NCBI GenBank assembly: GCA_031772625.1
Contig: CM062815.1
Coordinates: forward strand, 922,166,582-922,230,581
DNA from: Pinus tabuliformis
Lineage: Eukaryota; Streptophyta; Pinopsida; Pinales; Pinaceae
DNA length: 64,000 nucleotides
Direction of reading: 5' to 3'
Below are positions 43,815-57,598 of the stretch, in pieces (position 1 is the first letter of the stretch; each line of letters starts with the position of its first letter). The notes beneath the pieces are model-generated. The model was not told where the DNA came from, ran no database searches, and saw only the letters and a program-made list of their open reading frames with translations. Both the position numbers and the translations under genes were made by a program.

Positions 43815-44132
43815 GACAAGTTCCCTGAGTATTTTTTGGTATTTTTCTGCATGTTGCCAGTTCTGGAGTTCCAGATAGTGCATTTTTTAATTTTTTCTTG
43901 GCCATCAAACATTTAGACATCCAGGCCTTTCCAGATGACATAGATGGCATAAATTTTTACACTGGTTTTTATTGACAAGTTCTCATAGTATTTTTTTGGT
44001 AATTTTTTGTATGTTGACAGCTCTGGAGTTCCAGTTAGTGTATTTTTTAATTCTTTCATGGCCATCAAGCATTTAGACATCCAGGCTTTTCCAGATGACA
44101 TAGAGGGCATAAATTTTTATACTGGTTTTTAT
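43815..44132. repeat. Tandem duplication, 159-bp unit, two copies
   Basis: 43815-43973 and 43974-44132 both start GACAAGTTC and share CTGGAGTTCCAG, CATTTAGACATCCAGG and TTTCCAGATGACATAGA in the same order. Confidence 0.92.
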
Positions 44133-44292
44133 TCAACAAGCAGTTGGGTGTTTTTATGGTAATATTAATATCAGTTTTGGAAGGGATTGTTTAGTTATGA
44201 GAAATTTTTGTCAAAAATTTGGGTGGAATTTTTTATTTTTTAAATAAAATTTTGATTGTATATATGAATTTAACACTAAAAACACATATTGA

Positions 44293-44356
44293 TAAGATTG
44301 TAAAAGATTCACAATTCTATTTGGTAAGATTGTAAAAGATTCACAATTCTATTTAG
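44293..44356. repeat. Tandem duplication, 32-bp unit, two copies
   Basis: TAAGATTGTAAAAGATTCAC followed by AATTCTATTT occurs twice with a 32-bp period. Confidence 0.92.
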
Positions 44357-47300
44357 TAATTTCAACAAATCACTGAAATAATTCTAAACAATTTTAAGAA
44401 AAAAAAATGTTAAAAAAAATACCGCCCCAAACAAATCTAACAGACAGAATAGACTATTTGGATATACGATTCTTGCTGCTGGAGCAGCAGGCGAAGCACA
44501 GATGACAATATGGTGGACTTAGTGTTTTTTAAAGGAATGCAAAGAGAGCATATGTTGCTGCAGAATATAGTACTTTTTTGCTTTCTGCGACAAACCATAA
44601 ATTTGACAACAACGATTGCAGTTGAAATGACAGAGATTGGCGGAGGTCGTTGCAGGGGCTACTAATACATTGAATCCTGACATCATATACACGGATGGAC
44701 CCAGAAATGAATGCAAAGTGGTAGTTTGGGGCATTGTGCTCAACATTCTGACACAGTTGTAGCCTGGAAAAGCTGGAATCCTGTTCTCAGAGAAGCTTAT
44801 TGGCAATGACAAAAGCATTTTGACACAGCTGTAACTTGGAATCCAGTTCCCAGAAGCTTATTGGCAATTTCAGAAAGCATTTTGATTGAATGCCATTTCA
44901 GGTGGTGCTCAGCGCTTTCTTTGTTTGCATGTGACTTTTAAATTCAGGGATCAAATTGTCAACAAAGGAGAGGATGTAATTTGACAGGGAAGATATAGGA
45001 CGACCGAGCAAGGAAATTCTAGAGTACTATTTTGGCCCTTTGTCAATCATTTTATACTAATTTAGGTCATATGTAATTTTCGGAGATCCAAATGATACTG
45101 TTTAATTAATGCAAAAGTTTAGGTAAGATGTTAAATTTAGTTATTTAAAATATATTTTTGGTATTGTATGACATATTTCTAGGTTGGACCTCGAATTTTT
45201 GGTTATTTTTTGTCTGGAGAATTTAGTTAGAAATTATTTTAGACATTCAACTATGGGAGGTTGAAATAGATCCAACACCATCAAAAATTCTTTGTGCGCC
45301 CAAAATCATGAAGCTTGACAGTTTTAACTTCGATTTAAAAAAAAACAACTCTTAAATTTCTGTTGTTTTCCAGGAGAATGTAGCATGTTTAAACTACACA
45401 TATATTTTTGAACAAAAGTGCTACCTCTGAATATAGATTTCTGTGATTCATACTTCTTCCACATCAATCACATATAACTTTTTAGGTTTACAGGTTGGGA
45501 CCCACTTACTATAAACCCAATGATAAACCTGGTTCTAAACTTATAAACCTATAAAACTATATATGATTGATCTAAAAACTAAACATATAAAAATGATACA
45601 GTTTAATTAATCCAAAAAATTATAAAAAATAATTATTCTTTGTTATTTAAAATATATTTTTGAATTAAAAACAATTTAAATTCAGATTATACAAATTACA
45701 AAATCACCCTTCGAAAAAATCACTACCAAATATAAAATCCTTGAAAAAAATTAAATAATTTTCATGTTATTTTCGGATCATTATTTTTATCAATCTCAAC
45801 ACGACCTTGGTTTCCCTAATTTTAATAAACCCTATAAAAGGGTCGGTTCCTTATCTTACGCCTTCCGATGTGGAATGCTATTTCAAATTCTATTATATAT
45901 TCATGTTTATATTTATAGTTTGGTGGGTTATAAATTTGATTTATTACACGTGATTTATAAGAGTAATAGAGTAATTTATAAGAGTATGTTTTTTTATTTT
46001 TATTTTTATTTTGAGTGAGTTTAATAATTAAGAGTATGTGTTTTTTTTGTAAAAAGTTATATGTTTAAAATTAGAGGGGTAGAATATGTATGTTTTTGTA
46101 GATTTTAGTAGTCAAATCGTTTTGGGGGATTTCATTCGACGTGAAGGGTGCACCCTTAAGGAACTCCATGTGATAGGTCATTGGTTCCAATCAGTTCGTG
46201 GGTGCTGACTTACCAAAAAAAACAAGTGAAATTTTAAGGTCTCCATTTTGATTTCTTTATTATCTTTTTAAAATGTTTAATAAATTTAAGTTAAGATGTG
46301 CCTACAATGGGGAAAACACAATGTAGACACTTTCTTTACAAATTGTGTGTTATGGAACAAACAATCAAAATTTCCCTAGCTCATAAGACCAAAAGGTCAC
46401 TCAAATTTAGGAGTTATTTATAAACATTAAGGAACACTAGTATTGATGAATTTGAGAAACTAATCCACATAAGAAGAAAAGTCCAAAACTTAAGAAACAA
46501 AAGCCTTGTTGCCAAGGAAATTAGGGGCATGCCCCTCATCTAAACTATGTGGGTTTAAGGTTTTTTATAATTAGCTTCCATCCATTATTTCATTGCTCAT
46601 TCTTGCAAAGTTTTTTCAATTAAAAAATATTATTGAAAGTTAAGTAGGCACACTTCTTTTTTTCTTGTTGTAAAGGTGAAGAGAGGCAAACTAAGATGGA
46701 TTTTCCTTCTTTCTACCATTGCCTAATGAACACAAAGGTGGGGAATGTCTTCACAACATCAAGATTAATGGGAATGCCCTATGAGAGTCAAGGAGTTAAC
46801 AAAGGATTCCTTGCTCATGGTGAAGAGTGCACCCCCTAGAACTCCATCAACTTGAGCAAATATGCCATGTCCATACCGACTTTCTAGATTTGAACAATGG
46901 TCTACAAATAAGTCACGATTTTCACTTTTAAGAGTTGTTATGACATTTCTTTGTTTTCCGTAAATTTTAGATTTGAGGATCAAATTGTGATCAAATTCTC
47001 AACAAATGGCATATAATTAATAGGGAGAGAAGATGGTTGAGTTAGATGCCTCTACAAATTAGGGTGATTTTGAGCCCTTTCTTAATCATTTTACATTAAT
47101 TATGATAATTTTGGAGTTTAAATTTGTAATGAAGATTCTGTATTATTGTAATGGAAAACACATTCCTTCATATTGCACAATCTTAATGAAGGGTTTTTAA
47201 TGCTTCTTGTGCTATTTTTAGTGCTAATATTTATCAATTTTAATCTATATTAAGTGGTATTTGGATCTGTAAATTGTCGTGGATATTCCACTACACAGTT

Positions 47301-49958
47301 CATCACAACAAATATGATAAAATTATATTTGAAATATGAAATTATACACTTATAGTTTTGTTAGATTTTCATATCTGTAGATTTTGCTGTTAATAGTGCA
47401 TGGATGTGAATAAAAATTGTGCCAAAAAAAAGAGAATGGTAAAATAAAATCTCTCACACACATATAACACAAGATATGCTCCTGGACACCCTTTCGAGAG
47501 AAAAACCCTACTGGAAGGTGAGGTTGCTCTGCTCTTTTTCTCTGAATGGAAATATGGTTCCAAGCACAAAGAAGTATGGCATTTGGCCCACTGGCTACTA
47601 CAGTGCACAAATCCTCTCGGTGTGCTCTACCTCCTATCCCTTGCGGTTATTTTTGCTCAACTATGGAACAAATGCACTCGAAAGAATGGAACCCCTTTCC
47701 TCCTAGTGGCCCAATTATAACACAACCCGATAGACTACTAGTGGTAGGTTTGACTACCTCAACTCTTAACTAGAATTACAATATATACTCTTCTAGAGTC
47801 TTCTACATCATATTCATGTGGCTAGACCCTTTTTCATGAATAATAGGGGATAACGTGGCATCCTCTTGAATCATGGTGGTGAAAACATGAAGGTTAGCTT
47901 CTAAGTGACATGACTTTCGCATACAAAATCTGATTGACATGATTATTGCACTGTTGTAAAGGTTTCTATGTGTATAATAACATGAAAATTTTTGGCGCTG
48001 AAGCGACTAGAGCGGAAAAAATTTTACCCCGAAAAAACGTCGTTTGGTGCCTCAAAACGCTTCTGGAAGGTTTCATACCTTATTTTTGCAAACTGGGTCC
48101 CAGTAGTAAAAATGAACCTGTGAGTTGATTCCTCCACTTTGTCCTCTCTGAAAGCATTAATATGGATGACAAAAAATATAATGATCCGATCCATATCATA
48201 TTTGACTCTCTTAAATCAAATAGTTTTATAAAGTATAAAAAAGCTAGTTCATTATCCTACTCAATTATGTATAATGTTGTTTTCTATTCCATTCTTTTCA
48301 TGTTGACATATGTACTTTGATCAATGATGTTACCTACAATATCTACATAAAAATATAATTTCAATCATCTAAATAATATAAAATCTATAAGAACTTGAAC
48401 ATACCACTCACTGTCACCTTAGTGTCCTCCTCACTATAGGCTAGGTATTGTTTGGCACAAGGGTGGATTCCCTAATAATATTAGCAATATATCCTATCGA
48501 AGCTAATATAAAATTCAAATTTATAGAATGAAGTTATTTTTGGACGTTTTAGATGTTAATGTGAGAAGACAAGCAAGCCTTAGTTCCTTGTCCTTTGGGT
48601 ACACGGAGTCAAGGCATAAGTTGATGATGACACCTGAAATGTTTAAGAAAAAACAACAAGTTATGTAGCACATGAGCATTCTTAATTAAGTTAACCGCAT
48701 TGACACATGGAACTAATGAAAACTCTCCAAGATGTTATTTCATATTAACTCAATTCCAACTAAAATATGATGCAACCATCAAAGAAAATAATCATTAAAC
48801 ACCAACTAATACATGATGCAAAAATACATAGTCATAAGATGAGTGTAAAAAAAAAATATCTTCATTAATATATTTAGCTACATCAAGATATTAAGAGGTT
48901 TGAATTCCTCCCAAAATATCCTTCTCTTAAAAACAAAAATAATGCGCCACAGAAGTGTAAACAATTTTTAAATTAAAGATATACCAACAAATTAAAATGT
49001 GGTAGCCCAAGCATTAGTGTGACCTATATCCAACTAGAAGAGAACATTTTCCACCAAAATCCTTTCCTCCCTTTAACATAAAAATGGTGATGCCCATGGC
49101 CTTATAAAGGGAATTTCCTACACTTGAACTTTTGACCTACAAAATGAGTGGAGTCTTCCTTTGATCTGAATTACAAACTTGAAGGTTTATGGAAAATTTG
49201 CAAGTAAAATTTTATGTCTTTTAGGCAATGGATCAAGTTGCAAAAGTACATAAATTAGTGTTTTAAACTCAATTTGCAGCAAATAAACAAAGACAAATAA
49301 ACCATACACAACAATACAGTACAACAAATTGATAAAGGAGTTCACCCCTCCTGGGCTACATCTCCTGGTCCAACTTCCAATGTTGGGCCTCTTCAATTAA
49401 GTGCTCAAATCTGTAATTACATAGGTTTACAGTGCTCAAAATGAAAAAATAATGTCTCCAATGGTTTCCAGGAGACCAAAAATCCCTATATGGGCTCTTG
49501 TTGGCCAAAAAAGGGCCAAAAACTCATCAAGTTATGGCTCTTGGAAGTTTTGCAACAAATTGTTCTACAAACTAGCATAATTGGCTAACTGTCATATGTT
49601 TTCCACCATTCTACAGCCCGTCGAGCGGAAATTTTGCCTGACGCCGGTGGGATTCATGCCGACAAAAGTGCAATTTGTCAAACAGTTAAAATGTCCAATA
49701 ACTCTATGCACCTAAATCTCGGCCCCATTCTCGGTCATATTGCCATGTGGTCAAGGGCTAGGTTAACTGCAACCCCCACCACTTCGCACCTACCGTCTAT
49801 TATTGTCATTGCATTGACACCATGGGGATGGGGGCTGAAGCTAACAGTCCAACCCCATTGAAGTAGCCCCTGATTCTTGCTGGTGGTTACATGGTTGTTC
49901 ACGAAACCGAGGTTCATGGCTTAAACTTCGTCGTAGCTCCAACTGTCTCCACGCTTTT

Positions 49959-51651
49959 TGAGTCTCCTTTTTGATGCCTTTTATACCTCATATTGTCCTC
50001 TATTTTTTATCAAATTTACCTCGAAATCTACTAATTATTCACCTACCTTCTTCAAAAATATACCTTTTTTCCTCCTTATGTATCTATGAGGTAATTTATA
50101 TTTCAAAGCATGATTTTGATGTTTTCTTATAGTAGAAATAAATATTGATTTTTTATACTCTCTAATCAATTGGATTAGCTCACACAAAATGTTTAGACCA
50201 TGTTCCTACTCATCTGGTACCACTATATTGATCCAGTACTCATGCTCCTACTCAACTAGTACCAACATTATCGGTCTAGTACCAGTGCTCCTACTTATTT
50301 GGTACTAGGGTTATCAATATGGTACTTGTGTTCTCGTTCAGTACCCATGCGTTCACTTATCAACTATTCGACAAAAGTTGTCCATGTTGCTTCTTATCCA
50401 TGTTCACCCATGTATCTGTTCTCATCTGGCACCAACAACAACGGTCCAACACCTATGCCCATCCGACACCAACCACAGTGATCCAGCACCAACAACAACA
50501 ATCCAACACCTGCGCTCATCTGGTACCTACGATCTAGCACTTGTGTTATCCTGGTACCAACTTCATTGGCTGTGTTATTCCAGTACTAAACCCTACTGTG
50601 TGTCATGAGGATGAAGTCGAATATGTAGAATGAGCTGAACTATAATATTTTGTAGTGATTTATTACTATTCTATTAAGCCTTGAATGTAACGCCATTTTC
50701 TCTATAAGAGAATGCTTGTAGATGATAACAAGTTAGCCAAAGAGAGAAATAGCTAGTAAGAGACAGAGGGAGAATTAGCTAGAGAATGAGATATAGCTAG
50801 TTGGAGACAGGGTTTTAACTCTATTTTTATGTTGGAGACTTGATTTTGTAGCCTTTTCCTTTGAAAGCAATAATATGAGTAGAAATTGATGAATTTGATG
50901 TGTTGGTGGATCCTTTAGATTTGTAGATTCTTCCAACTTTCCTTGGTAGCTTGGCAAGGGCCCACCGAAGCCATCAAGGCAAGTTTTCATTATAGTACTG
51001 TGAATATTGGTTTGGTTTTTGTGTGAGAGTGATTTAGTATTTTTTAGAGTGTTAATACAATTCCAATTTTGATCATATGCAAGTAATCTATTTTTCTGAG
51101 TGACAGTTCATTAATTTTATGAATGCAACTTTATTTCTTAAGCTGCACATTTAATTGTTGAATGCTATTTTGAAGAACATGGAAGCTAAGATCAGAGATC
51201 TCACCATTCACCTACATGCGTTGTTAGTGAAGACTCTTGTCATACATTTCCTGTACTAGAATGCAGAGTTTCTTTCAGGATTAGTCTTGGTTGTTTTGAT
51301 TGTTGTTTGAATGCAGTGAATTGATTCTAGTGTAGTGATTAAAATTAGTTGCTACAGGAAAACAGAGTTAGATCCATATTTTTGTTTCATGAGCTTGTAA
51401 ATGGATAAACTTGTTACCTGAGCAAAAACATTTAGCTCATAGTTTCGTTAAGATTTTATTTATGAGTTTTTATTCCAAATTGTGTGAGGAAGTTAGTATT
51501 AGTTTTGAATACTTTTTATCTAGACTATACTCATCAGACATAGGGACTTATCTATTATTGACACATATAGTATATCATCTTTACTAATTATGAATCCTTG
51601 TTTGATAATTTAATATTGTGGCGATATATCATCCATATAATTGCCCCAACA
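49959..51651 (+). repeat. 5' LTR of element C (1693 bp)
   Basis: TGAGTCTCC to CCCCAACA, matching 61163-62983. It contains an internal region (50205-50600) with many GGTAC, AGTAC and TCCAGTAC words in loose repeats, also present in the 3' LTR (61420-61810). Confidence 0.92.
50205..50600. repeat. Loose GTAC-word repeat region in element C 5' LTR
   Basis: Irregularly spaced words such as TCTGGTACC, CCAGTACTC, CTAGTACCA and GGTACTAGG, and AC-rich CACCAACAACA units. The 3' LTR copy is at about 61420-61810. Similar words return in the array upstream of the post-integrase ORF. Confidence 0.6.
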
Positions 51652-51655
51652 TTTT

Positions 51656-51673
51656 TGGCGTTGTTGTCGGGGA
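51656..51673 (+). other. Primer binding site of element C (tRNA-Asp type)
   Basis: TGGCGTTGTTGTCGGGGA, 4 nt after the LTR; the usual site is TGGCGCCGTTGCCGGGGA. Confidence 0.85.
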
Positions 51674-51859
51674 GCTGTAAATGGTAATAGGTAATGATTT
51701 GTCTTTTGATGGATTTTGAGTGATATTGAGGATGACCTAAGGGTGGAGAGAATACGGTAAGACGTGAGTGAAGAGCCACGCATCCACTATAGTGGGGTTT
51801 CTCCAAAGTTAAGTTGTCCTCTCTTTTGGTAAGTAGTTAAAGTTTGATGTTTTCATTTC

Positions 51860-53119
51860 ATGAGAAGAATTAGAGATAGGAAAGGTAGGTTTGTTTCATA
51901 AAAAATCCCAGAAAACCTATATGGTCCCAAAATTGTTAATCCAACTAATTTTGCTAATCACTATGCAAGGAAAACTCTAGAGGAGAAAAGTTTGGTGGTA
52001 GCAACATAATAAACATCAATAAATTAGCTTGGGACAGAAACAAAGACAATGGTAGAAGAAGTTCAGACTACATTGGAGATAGTACCTTGGAACATTGCAG
52101 ATAACCTAGTGTGTGAACCATTATGTCCTGAAGGAGAGGCATCTCCTACTTCCACAAATTCTAAGTTGTGGGAAGAAAGAATGGAAGGAGAAGGAAGAGT
52201 AGACAATCCAGAAAAAAATGAAGCCAACAATGATCCATAAACATTTGGATTTCCAATTCTTGACATTACTAGGAATGTCATCATGAAGAACATTCCTTTT
52301 TCATCATTACCTCACTTCAATGATATGTCTTCTGAAGACATCGATTCATTTTTATTTGAATTTGATATACTGTGCATAAGTTATAATTATACAGATAATG
52401 CTCAAAAGTTAAAGCTTTTTCCAACCACCTTAAAAAACTCAGCATTAAGATGGTTCATGAGTCTAGGGGAACACACTATTACATCTTGGGATGATAGGAA
52501 AGAATCCTTTCTCCAAAAATGCCAAGATTACTTTAGACCTAGGGATGACAAGAATGACATCTTTAAAATGAAATAAACTGAAGAAGAAAGCCCAAAAGAC
52601 TACCTAGAAAGGTTCATTTACAACTACCAAAAACCCAAGCAAGTTTCTCTTGACCTAGCCACAGTTAGAACCATTTTTCTAAAAGGAGTACGGGATGACT
52701 GTATGGAAGTACTTAATCTCATGAGTTATGGCGATGTTTATCAAAAATCATTTACTGAAATTGTTGAATACTGCAAGAAGTACTCCTGTAGTCAAGCCAA
52801 AGCTGGGAAAATCGTAAGATAACTTACAAGTCGAGTTGGAAATCCCAATACAAGTGGTGGAACCATAATAGATTTGGGAAATCTATTGGAAAACCTTAAA
52901 ATGGATATCCTTAGCACAATTAGTAACCAACTAGATACCCTCAATAGTAAGAGGAAACAAGAAGAGGAAAACATTGCTTTAGCTATCTTTTTCCCTCGTT
53001 GTAAGAAGAAGCATCCTAAGAAAGAATGCCCTTTTAATGTCATAGAAATTTGTGGAATTTGCATGGATAAACACCCAACTAATGAATTCCCTTCATTATC
53101 TGTGTTACAAGCCATTTAG
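51860..53119 (+). pseudogene. gag: Element C gag
   Basis: One frame from ATG 51860 (MRRIRDRKGRF, like element B) with several stops (early TAA near 51897, TAA 52238-52240, TAA 52574-52576, one near 52820) to TAG 53117-53119. Capsid core: FLFEFDILCISYNY, SALRWFMSL. Zinc-knuckle region CPFNVIEICGICMDKHPTNE, where the last Cys is Phe. A Pro/Gln-rich tail with frame changes follows to about 53700. Same place and plan as gag of element B. Confidence 0.85.
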
Positions 53120-53750
53120 AAAGGGGGAACAAAACCACAAGATCCATCTTATCCTCCTAGGAGACCATGGAGGCAATAAAACCCCTCCATGTTCCAAGAT
53201 CCTTCCATGCAATTTGCACAACCATAGTGGGCCTCTCAAATTCCTTACTCCCAATGGGGCCTCAATCATCACAAGGACATGCTTGGAAACAAGGTTGGAG
53301 GGGGACTCCTTATGTGAATATTCCTCCACAACGATACCAAGCAACTTCTTACCCAATCTGCACACAATATCCTCCAAATATTTCTCATTTATTGTCAGGG
53401 TTAAACCCAACTCTATTACCTTCATTTCCTCAAAAACAACTGCCTAGAACTCAAATTCACAACAACCTTCTCTTCCCATGAATCCAAGTCAACAAAAACT
53501 ACCCATGAATTCAACTCCACAACAACTTGCTATGCCCATGAATTTGAATCAATAACAAATTCCACCAAACCCTGATCCTCCTCGAACTACTCAATTACCT
53601 GCATAGCCCATTCCAAACCCTAATAATATAGTGGCTCAACCTGTACAGAATATGGAGCTGAAAACCTTCCCTAAATATACTATCACTTCAATTCCAATCA
53701 GTGAAATTTGACTAAGATTTGAGAAGGTCTTAAATAAAACAGGATTTGTA

Positions 53751-54502
53751 GTGATAATTCAAGAAGAAGAACCAATAGAATCACCTCCTAAAGACAAGGG
53801 CATATGTAGTCAAGAGGAATTTTCTCATCATGATGAGGAGGAAATCCCTCCCTCAACACCCATCAATTCTACCATACAACCTAAACCATCTGAGAAGGTT
53901 ACCCAACCACCCTATCCAAAGAGATTGCTTGTCAAAAATCCTGAGGTCCCGCTAGGATATGAGTTAGAAACTGAATTGCGAAGTATTTGTGTAAAGATAC
54001 CCTTGCTTCAAGACATAATAGATATTCCTATCTACGCCAAGATTTTAAGGGATCTGTGCATTAAAAATCCATGAAGAAAAAGGAAGGACCCCCTTGTTAT
54101 AAAATTAGTTGGCCAATTGTCAGAAATGCCTTCTAAATACATTAGTCTTGGGAATATAGTCGTGACCATACAAATTAATGGTGTATCTTTACGAAACACT
54201 CTTGTTGACCTAGGTGTAGCAATAAATTTCATGACTGTGGATGTTATGAAAAAACTGTAGTTATAAGGCTTGAGGCCAACTCAAACACTATTTGAGTTAG
54301 CAAACAAATCCATCCTTAAACCTGCAAGAAGCCTAGATGACATAAGAGTCGTACTAGCTTCCTGGGAATATCCCAAGGAATTCTTTGTGATCCATCTGAA
54401 ATCCTCTAAACGTGGACATCTAGTAGTACTGGGCCAACCTTAGCTAGCCACTTTTGATGCCTTTATTGGAGGAAGGACTGGAGATATGACCATTTCCAAT
54501 AG
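53751..54502 (+). pseudogene. Element C protease region
   Basis: 53751-54074 is an acidic, Pro-rich spacer with YPKRLLVKNPEVPLGYELE; the frame then continues past TGA to the protease, whose active site reads LVDLGVAINF (about 54205), Athila type but with Val-Ala for Ala-Ser. Further stops near 54255-54265 and 54443. Strand motif GHLVVLGQP and DAFIGGRTGDMTI are kept. Frame shifts into the RT piece near 54500. Confidence 0.8.
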
Positions 54503-55798
54503 ATGTCAAAGTCAAAAAATTACCTTATTTCCTCCTGCCCATCCTTTAGAGAAATCCCCTTATGGATAGAGAACCCATATGGAGAGGAAGAATGTACTGA
54601 ACCTTTGTTAATAATCGAACAGTATAAAGGTCTTCAAGAACAAATTGAAGATCAAGTTTTCAACTTGTTCTTAACCACAACATGATGTATTGATTTTCCG
54701 CAATCCTTTCAAGAATATGAACATATTTTCAGTCTTGAATTTCAAGAAGCATGTCATGCCTCTACCTCCACATTCTTTTCCATAACAACAATAAGTGAAG
54801 GTAAAGAGTCCTTTGTCCATGTTGTTGAAATTAACCCTGGGAAGTTTCTATATGTTAATTTTGGTCTAGAAATAGAGCTACAAGAACAATTTATGCAAAT
54901 GATTAGAAGACAATGTGGTGTTTTTTCATGGGATTACTTTGATATGAAGGGGATCCACCCTGACACCTGCATGCATCACATATATACAAATGATGAAATT
55001 AGACCAGTGAGGTAGCCTCAAAGAAGGATGAATCCAGTCCTAAAGGATATGGTAAAAGAAGAACTTAAAAAGCTCATAAATGCTAACTTCATTTACCCTG
55101 TTTTTGATAGTAAGTGGGTATCACCACTAGTCATTGTACCTAAGAAAAACAGTAAATGGAGGATTTGTGTGGATTTTAGGGAAATAAATAAGGCTACCTT
55201 TAGAGACTACTTTCCCTTGACTTTTATCGATCAGGTATTGGATGTCTTATTTGGGAAGAAGTATTTCTCCTTCTTGGATGGATTTAGCGGTTATAATCAG
55301 ATCCAAATTGCACCCGAAGACAAAGAAAATACTACATTTACTTGTCCGTGGGGTACTTATGCCTACAGGGTGCTTCCTTTTGGGTTATGCAATGCCCCTT
55401 CCACCTTTCAAATGGGTTTCCTTGCTATTTTTTCCAACCTAACCCAAGGCTGTGTGGAAGTCTATATGGATGACTTCAAAGTATATGGGGAAGATTTCCA
55501 ACAAGCTTTAGACAACCTAGAGAAAGTTTTAATCAGATGTCAAGAGACCAACCTTGCCCTTAGCAATGAAAAATCTAGAATGATTCTTATAGAGGGTGTT
55601 GTGTTAGGCCACCATATTTATGGGACTGGGATAAGACTAGATCATTCTAAGACCGAAATAATCACTCAAATCAAAACTCCCAGCTCTAAAAAAGAAGTTA
55701 GAATCTTTCTAGGGCATGTCAGATATTACAGAAGATTTATTCAAAATTTTACAACAATATGCACCCCTATGTTCAAATTTTTAACCAAAGATGCATAA
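54503..55798 (+). pseudogene. Element C spacer and reverse transcriptase
   Basis: After a stop at 54683-54685 the frame is nearly open to TAA 55796-55798. CMHHIYTNDE and RRMNP mark the start of RT. Open from 55028: WVSPLVIVPKKNSKW, RICVDFREINK, FSFLDGFSGYNQIQ (first Asp), CPWGTYAYRVLPFGLCNAP and YMDDFKVYG (catalytic pair), then GHHIYGTGIRLD and LGHVRYYRRFI. All RT catalytic residues are present in an uninterrupted 256-residue stretch; this is the best kept enzyme of the element. Confidence 0.92.
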
Positions 55799-57598
55799 TT
55801 CCAATGGGATTCTTGGTGTCAAATTTCCCTTGAAACTCTTAAATAAAAATTGTCAACTGCTCCAGTTCTAAGAGGACCAAATTGGGCCCTCCCTTTTCAC
55901 ATCTGTACCAATGCCTCAGACACAACTTCGGGGGTTTTTTTAGGCCAAAGAGAATCAAATTCCCTATGCCATCTATTTTGGTAGAAAAAATATCTCTCCT
56001 ACAGAACTGAATTACACGGTCACTGAAAAAGAATCCTTATCAGTAATTCATGCCATTAATAAATTTAGATATTATATAACTGAGTATGAAGTTTTTGTAC
56101 ATACAAACCATTCAACTATCATATTTTTAATGAATAAACCTGTCACTAATGCCCGTGTTACTAGATGGTTGTTACTACTGCAAGAATTTAATATTACTAT
56201 TATTGACAAACTAGGAAAAGATAATCTTGTCATTGATTTTTTGTCTAGACTTGTTCACACAGGTGATAGTGCACCAGTTACTGATGATTTTCCGGATGAA
56301 AATTTATTTGTTATTTCTACTTATACTCCTTGGTATGCAGATGTAGTTAATTACCTGGTTACAAGAAATTTTCCACAAAATTTTTCTTCAAGAGAAAAAC
56401 AAAGAATCATACAACTTAGTGCCAATTATATGTGGCATGAGGATTGTTTATACAATACTAGACCAGATTTGGTGCTCAGAAGATGTGTACGAGAATATGA
56501 GATGCAAGACATTCTAAAATCATGCCACAATGAACCATGTGGTGGGAATTTCATCCACAAGAGAACCGCATATAGAGTGTTAAAATTTGGGTATTATTGG
56601 CCCACCATTTTCAAGGATGCAAAGAAATATGTGGCCAGTTGTGATGATTGTCAAAGGATGGGGAAATCTATTCTAGCAGATGAAATGCCTCTTCAAGCAC
56701 AGGTAGTCATCGAACCTTTTGATAAATGAGCATTAGATTTTGTAGGACCAGGAATAAATATATTATGGTATGTACGGATTATGTAACCAAATGGGTAGAG
56801 GCTAAATCACTATATTTTTCTAATGAACAATCTGTTGCTGAATTTTTAATTGAAGAAATATTTACCCGTTTTGGTGTACCAAGGGAAACAGTAACTGATC
56901 AGGGCACTTAATTCACTTCCAGATTGGTTAAAGCTATTACAAAGCAATATCAAATTAGACACCAGAAATATAAACCTTACCACCCCCAGGCAAATGGACA
57001 GGTAGAGTCCACCAATAAAGTAATTGAGGCCATTTTCACCAATACAATACCATTGCATCATAAAGACTGGGCTGATAGGTTACCAAAGGCTTTGTGGGCC
57101 TATAGGACAATGTGGAGGAACACAACATGACATTCTCCATATGAGTTGGTTTACGAAAAATAGGTTTTGCTTCTAGATGAGGCATAGAAACAAAGGCTAA
57201 TGGAATTGAATGCATTGGATGAGATTAGACAAGATGCTTTTCAAAGGACAATGCTTGTTCAGGATTAGAGAACCAAATGGAATGATAAGTTTATTAAAAA
57301 TAAACGTTTTCAACCAGGTGACTGGGCTCTGTTGTATGACAACAGATTTAAGGATTTCAAAGTAAAATTGACAACATAGTGGCTTGGACCTTATGAGATA
57401 GACACAGTCTATGACAATGGCTCGGTCAAGATAAAAACTATCGATGCAAATCAAACTTCCTTTGTTTTGAATGGACATCGATTGAAATTTTATCATAAGC
57501 CACTATCTAAAGAGGATTTCACGAATCATGTTCTTCAAAATTCTGAAATATAGTTGGTTAGGAAGGGGAGTTCTCCTCTTGTTGATCCACCATTGTAA
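55799..57598 (+). pseudogene. Element C RNase H and integrase
   Basis: RNase H is frameshifted and has HICTNASDT where TDASDT is expected and HTNHST where TDHS is expected, so two catalytic Asp are Asn. Integrase: zinc finger CHNEPCGGNF and CDDCQRMGK; core LDFVGPG, then a frame change near 56730; VTDQGT with a stop directly after it, FTSRL, and NGQVESTNK. The longest open pieces are 56130-56729 and 56924-57130. C-terminal module: PGDWALLYDN and LGPYEID. Ends at TAA 57596-57598. Confidence 0.88.

Larger units (their letters stand above)
42820..49958. other. AT-rich intergenic DNA between the retrocopy and element C
   Basis: No supported gene in 7.1 kb. Short ORFs here (for example 44519-44818, 45764-46018, 47476-47706) lack recognisable domains. 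A TATAAAAGG word at 45834-45842 is not followed by a convincing ORF. 47440-47770 and 49600-49955 are locally richer in GC and could be worn LTR or gene fragments, but I cannot place them. Weak similarity between about 44955-45085 and 46985-47120 suggests a dispersed repeat. Local tandem repeats are listed separately. Confidence 0.5.

Noticed and set aside
45764-46018. 84-residue ORF just before and over a TATAAAAGG word
   Set aside because: The ORF starts upstream of the TATA-like word and is Tyr/Phe-rich AT-driven sequence.
46130-46210. tRNA-like sequence with GGTTCCAATC
   Set aside because: No acceptor stem or anticodon arm can be formed by eye around the B-box-like word.
47476-47773. Two overlapping ORFs of 75-76 residues
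   Set aside because: No domain in either frame; the locally higher GC suggests a worn repeat rather than a gene.
52792-53425. Minus ORFs of about 107 residues opposite element C gag
   Set aside because: Antisense shadows of gag; the plus frame carries the capsid and zinc-knuckle motifs.
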